A stretch of DNA of 15,974 bases from Gp6-AA40 sp035711805. GTDB lineage: Bacteria > Acidobacteriota > Vicinamibacteria > Vicinamibacterales > UBA2999. The notes below the pieces were generated by a model. That model was not told the origin of the DNA, made no database searches, and saw only the letters and a program-made list of their open reading frames with translations. A program made the position numbers and the translations under genes. The DNA lies in the NCBI GenBank assembly GCA_035711805.1, contig DASTBV010000109.1, positions 1-15,974 on the forward strand. Direction: 5' to 3'. Positions 15,081 through 15,974 of this stretch are shown here, in pieces; position 1 is the first letter of the stretch; every line of letters begins with the position of its first letter.

Positions 15081-15974
15081 CAGAGCGCCCCCAGGAAGTT
15101 GACCAGGTCCTGCTTCTCCTGGTCGGAATAGCCGATGTTGTAGCGGCGGTCGTAGAAGTCCACCAGCTCGCGCAGCGTCGCGGCCGACCCGTTCGAGAAA
15201 TACGGCGCACGCGCGGCGAGCCCGCGGAACTGCTGCATGACGATCGTGCCGACGTCGTTGCAGCGCCCGGAAATCAATGCGCGCCCGGGGTCCTGTGTGT
15301 AGATGACGCGCCCGAGATAGGGATGCGGTTTCACGTCCGGCTTGCAGGTGACGCGAAACAGTGGCATCTGCGGCTTCGCCTCGTTCCACGGATTCAGCGG
15401 CACCTCCGACGCCCACGGGAGATTCGTGGTGCCGATGTCCATCCAGCCGTTCGCGGTGTCCATGCCGGTCATGTGCATCCCATGACAGGTGGCGCACGTT
15501 CGCTTGGCCGGGTTGCCGAGTCCCACGGTGTTCAGGTGCATCGAGTCCCTGATCCAGAACGTCCGGAACATGAACACGTCGTGCCCGCGGGCGATCGACT
15601 CGCGCGCGGCGTTGCGCGTCTGCTCCTGCTCGCCGCCCGTGCGCTCCAGCCGCGTCCACTTGCCGCCCATCGGGACGACATAACGGGTGGTGTTGTTCCC
15701 AAGCACGCCGGCATCACCGGCGGCAAGCCGTCGCGGCCCGAACGCCGGAGGCCCGTCAGGCTCAACCAGGCTGCCGGCCGTCGTGCTCGACACCTGCGCG
15801 GCGTAGACCTGTCCCTCGAATTCGACGATGCGTGCGATCTGTGAGGCGGAGAGCGGCCCTGTGGCCTGGAGATGCTGTTTTGCCGCGTCTTCAGCCTGCA
15901 CCGCCAGCGTCGGCGCGCGCGCGTCGGACATCAGGTTCATGCTCGTCGGCCTGCCGGTGATCGGATCGGTGGCC
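15080..15974 (-). CDS. MauG/cytochrome c peroxidase-like protein (5' end outside window)
   Basis: The frame is open to the window edge, and residues upstream of the first in-window Met (15940) still look like coding sequence (TDPITGRPTSMNLMSDAR), so the true start lies beyond 15974. Counting from that Met, a c-type heme site CATCH lies at 149-153. A C-terminal block, QFRGLAARAPYFSNGSAATL (237-256), is very typical of di-heme cytochrome c peroxidase and MauG relatives, as is the ending DFYDRRYNIGYSDQEKQDLVNFL. Only one CxxCH is visible; a second would have to lie in the missing N-terminal part. The product should be periplasmic and carry out peroxide reduction or heme-based oxidation; the substrate is unknown. 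It is translationally coupled to the OmpA-like gene downstream, which suggests the two act together at the envelope. Confidence 0.82.
   Translation of the reverse strand, partial: ATDPITGRPTSMNLMSDARAPTLAVQAEDAAKQHLQATGPLSASQIARIVEFEGQVYAAQVSSTTAGSLVEPDGPPAFGPRRLAAGDAGVLGNNTTRYVVPMGGKWTRLERTGGEQEQTRNAARESIARGHDVFMFRTFWIRDSMHLNTVGLGNPAKRTCATCHGMHMTGMDTANGWMDIGTTNLPWASEVPLNPWNEAKPQMPLFRVTCKPDVKPHPYLGRVIYTQDPGRALISGRCNDVGTIVMQQFRGLAARAPYFSNGSAATLRELVDFYDRRYNIGYSDQEKQDLVNFLGAL

Noticed and set aside
15081..15659. Long N-terminal extension of the OmpA-like frame
   Set aside because: It is the shadow of the cytochrome gene in another frame. The signal peptide starts at 15080, with a stop/start overlap.

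Overview
The window is GC-rich, densely packed bacterial DNA with no RNA genes, transposases, integrases or CRISPR arrays that I can see. Protein style (lipoprotein and Tat export signals, a MauG-like cytochrome, a baeRF-type protein) and three kinds of short dispersed repeat point to Acidobacteriota, most likely the Vicinamibacteria. That placement is an inference from pattern memory. Of the repeats, one is a palindrome that reads as RLKAEAT or VRLKADT when translated, and the others are 9-base CACGAAG-type and GTTCAAAGG-type arrays.

Layout. 1-151 holds the last 49 codons of an unrecognised Cys-containing protein. 129-1541 is an exported metal-dependent amidohydrolase, and it overlaps an orphan tripartite-tricarboxylate (TctC/Bug) type binding lipoprotein (1528-2565). 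On the minus strand, 5059-2575 encodes the ATPase and permease of a ribose/galactose/arabinose-class sugar ABC importer. Head to head with it, only 3 bases from the ATPase start codon, begins a plus-strand run of six genes (5063-12585): a GalT-type uridylyltransferase, an inositol-monophosphatase-like phosphatase, a GHMP sugar kinase, the sugar-binding lipoprotein that presumably serves the divergent importer, a Tat-exported GH51 alpha-L-arabinofuranosidase and a lipoprotein aldose 1-epimerase.

The kinase would be called galactokinase by default. However, its sequence matches what I remember of the plant L-arabinokinase (ARA1) far better than GalK, and it lacks the Glu-His of the galactokinase sugar-binding motif. 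With an arabinofuranosidase and a sugar importer beside it, the cluster reads as an arabinose (or arabinose plus galactose) release, uptake and 1-phosphate activation system modelled on the Leloir pathway. No araA, araB, araD or galE is present in the window.

The right-hand side is on the minus strand. It holds a baeRF family-10-like protein (14240-13095) coupled by an ATGA overlap to a very basic histone-H1-tail-like protein (13098-12610). Upstream of these is a MauG/cytochrome c peroxidase-like protein that runs off the window edge (15974-15080), coupled to an exported protein with an OmpA-like C-terminal domain (15080-14289).

Non-coding sequence is scarce. The only gap above 200 bases (9496-9752) is filled by a 16-unit tandem repeat with an inverted counterpart, just upstream of the arabinofuranosidase ribosome binding site.
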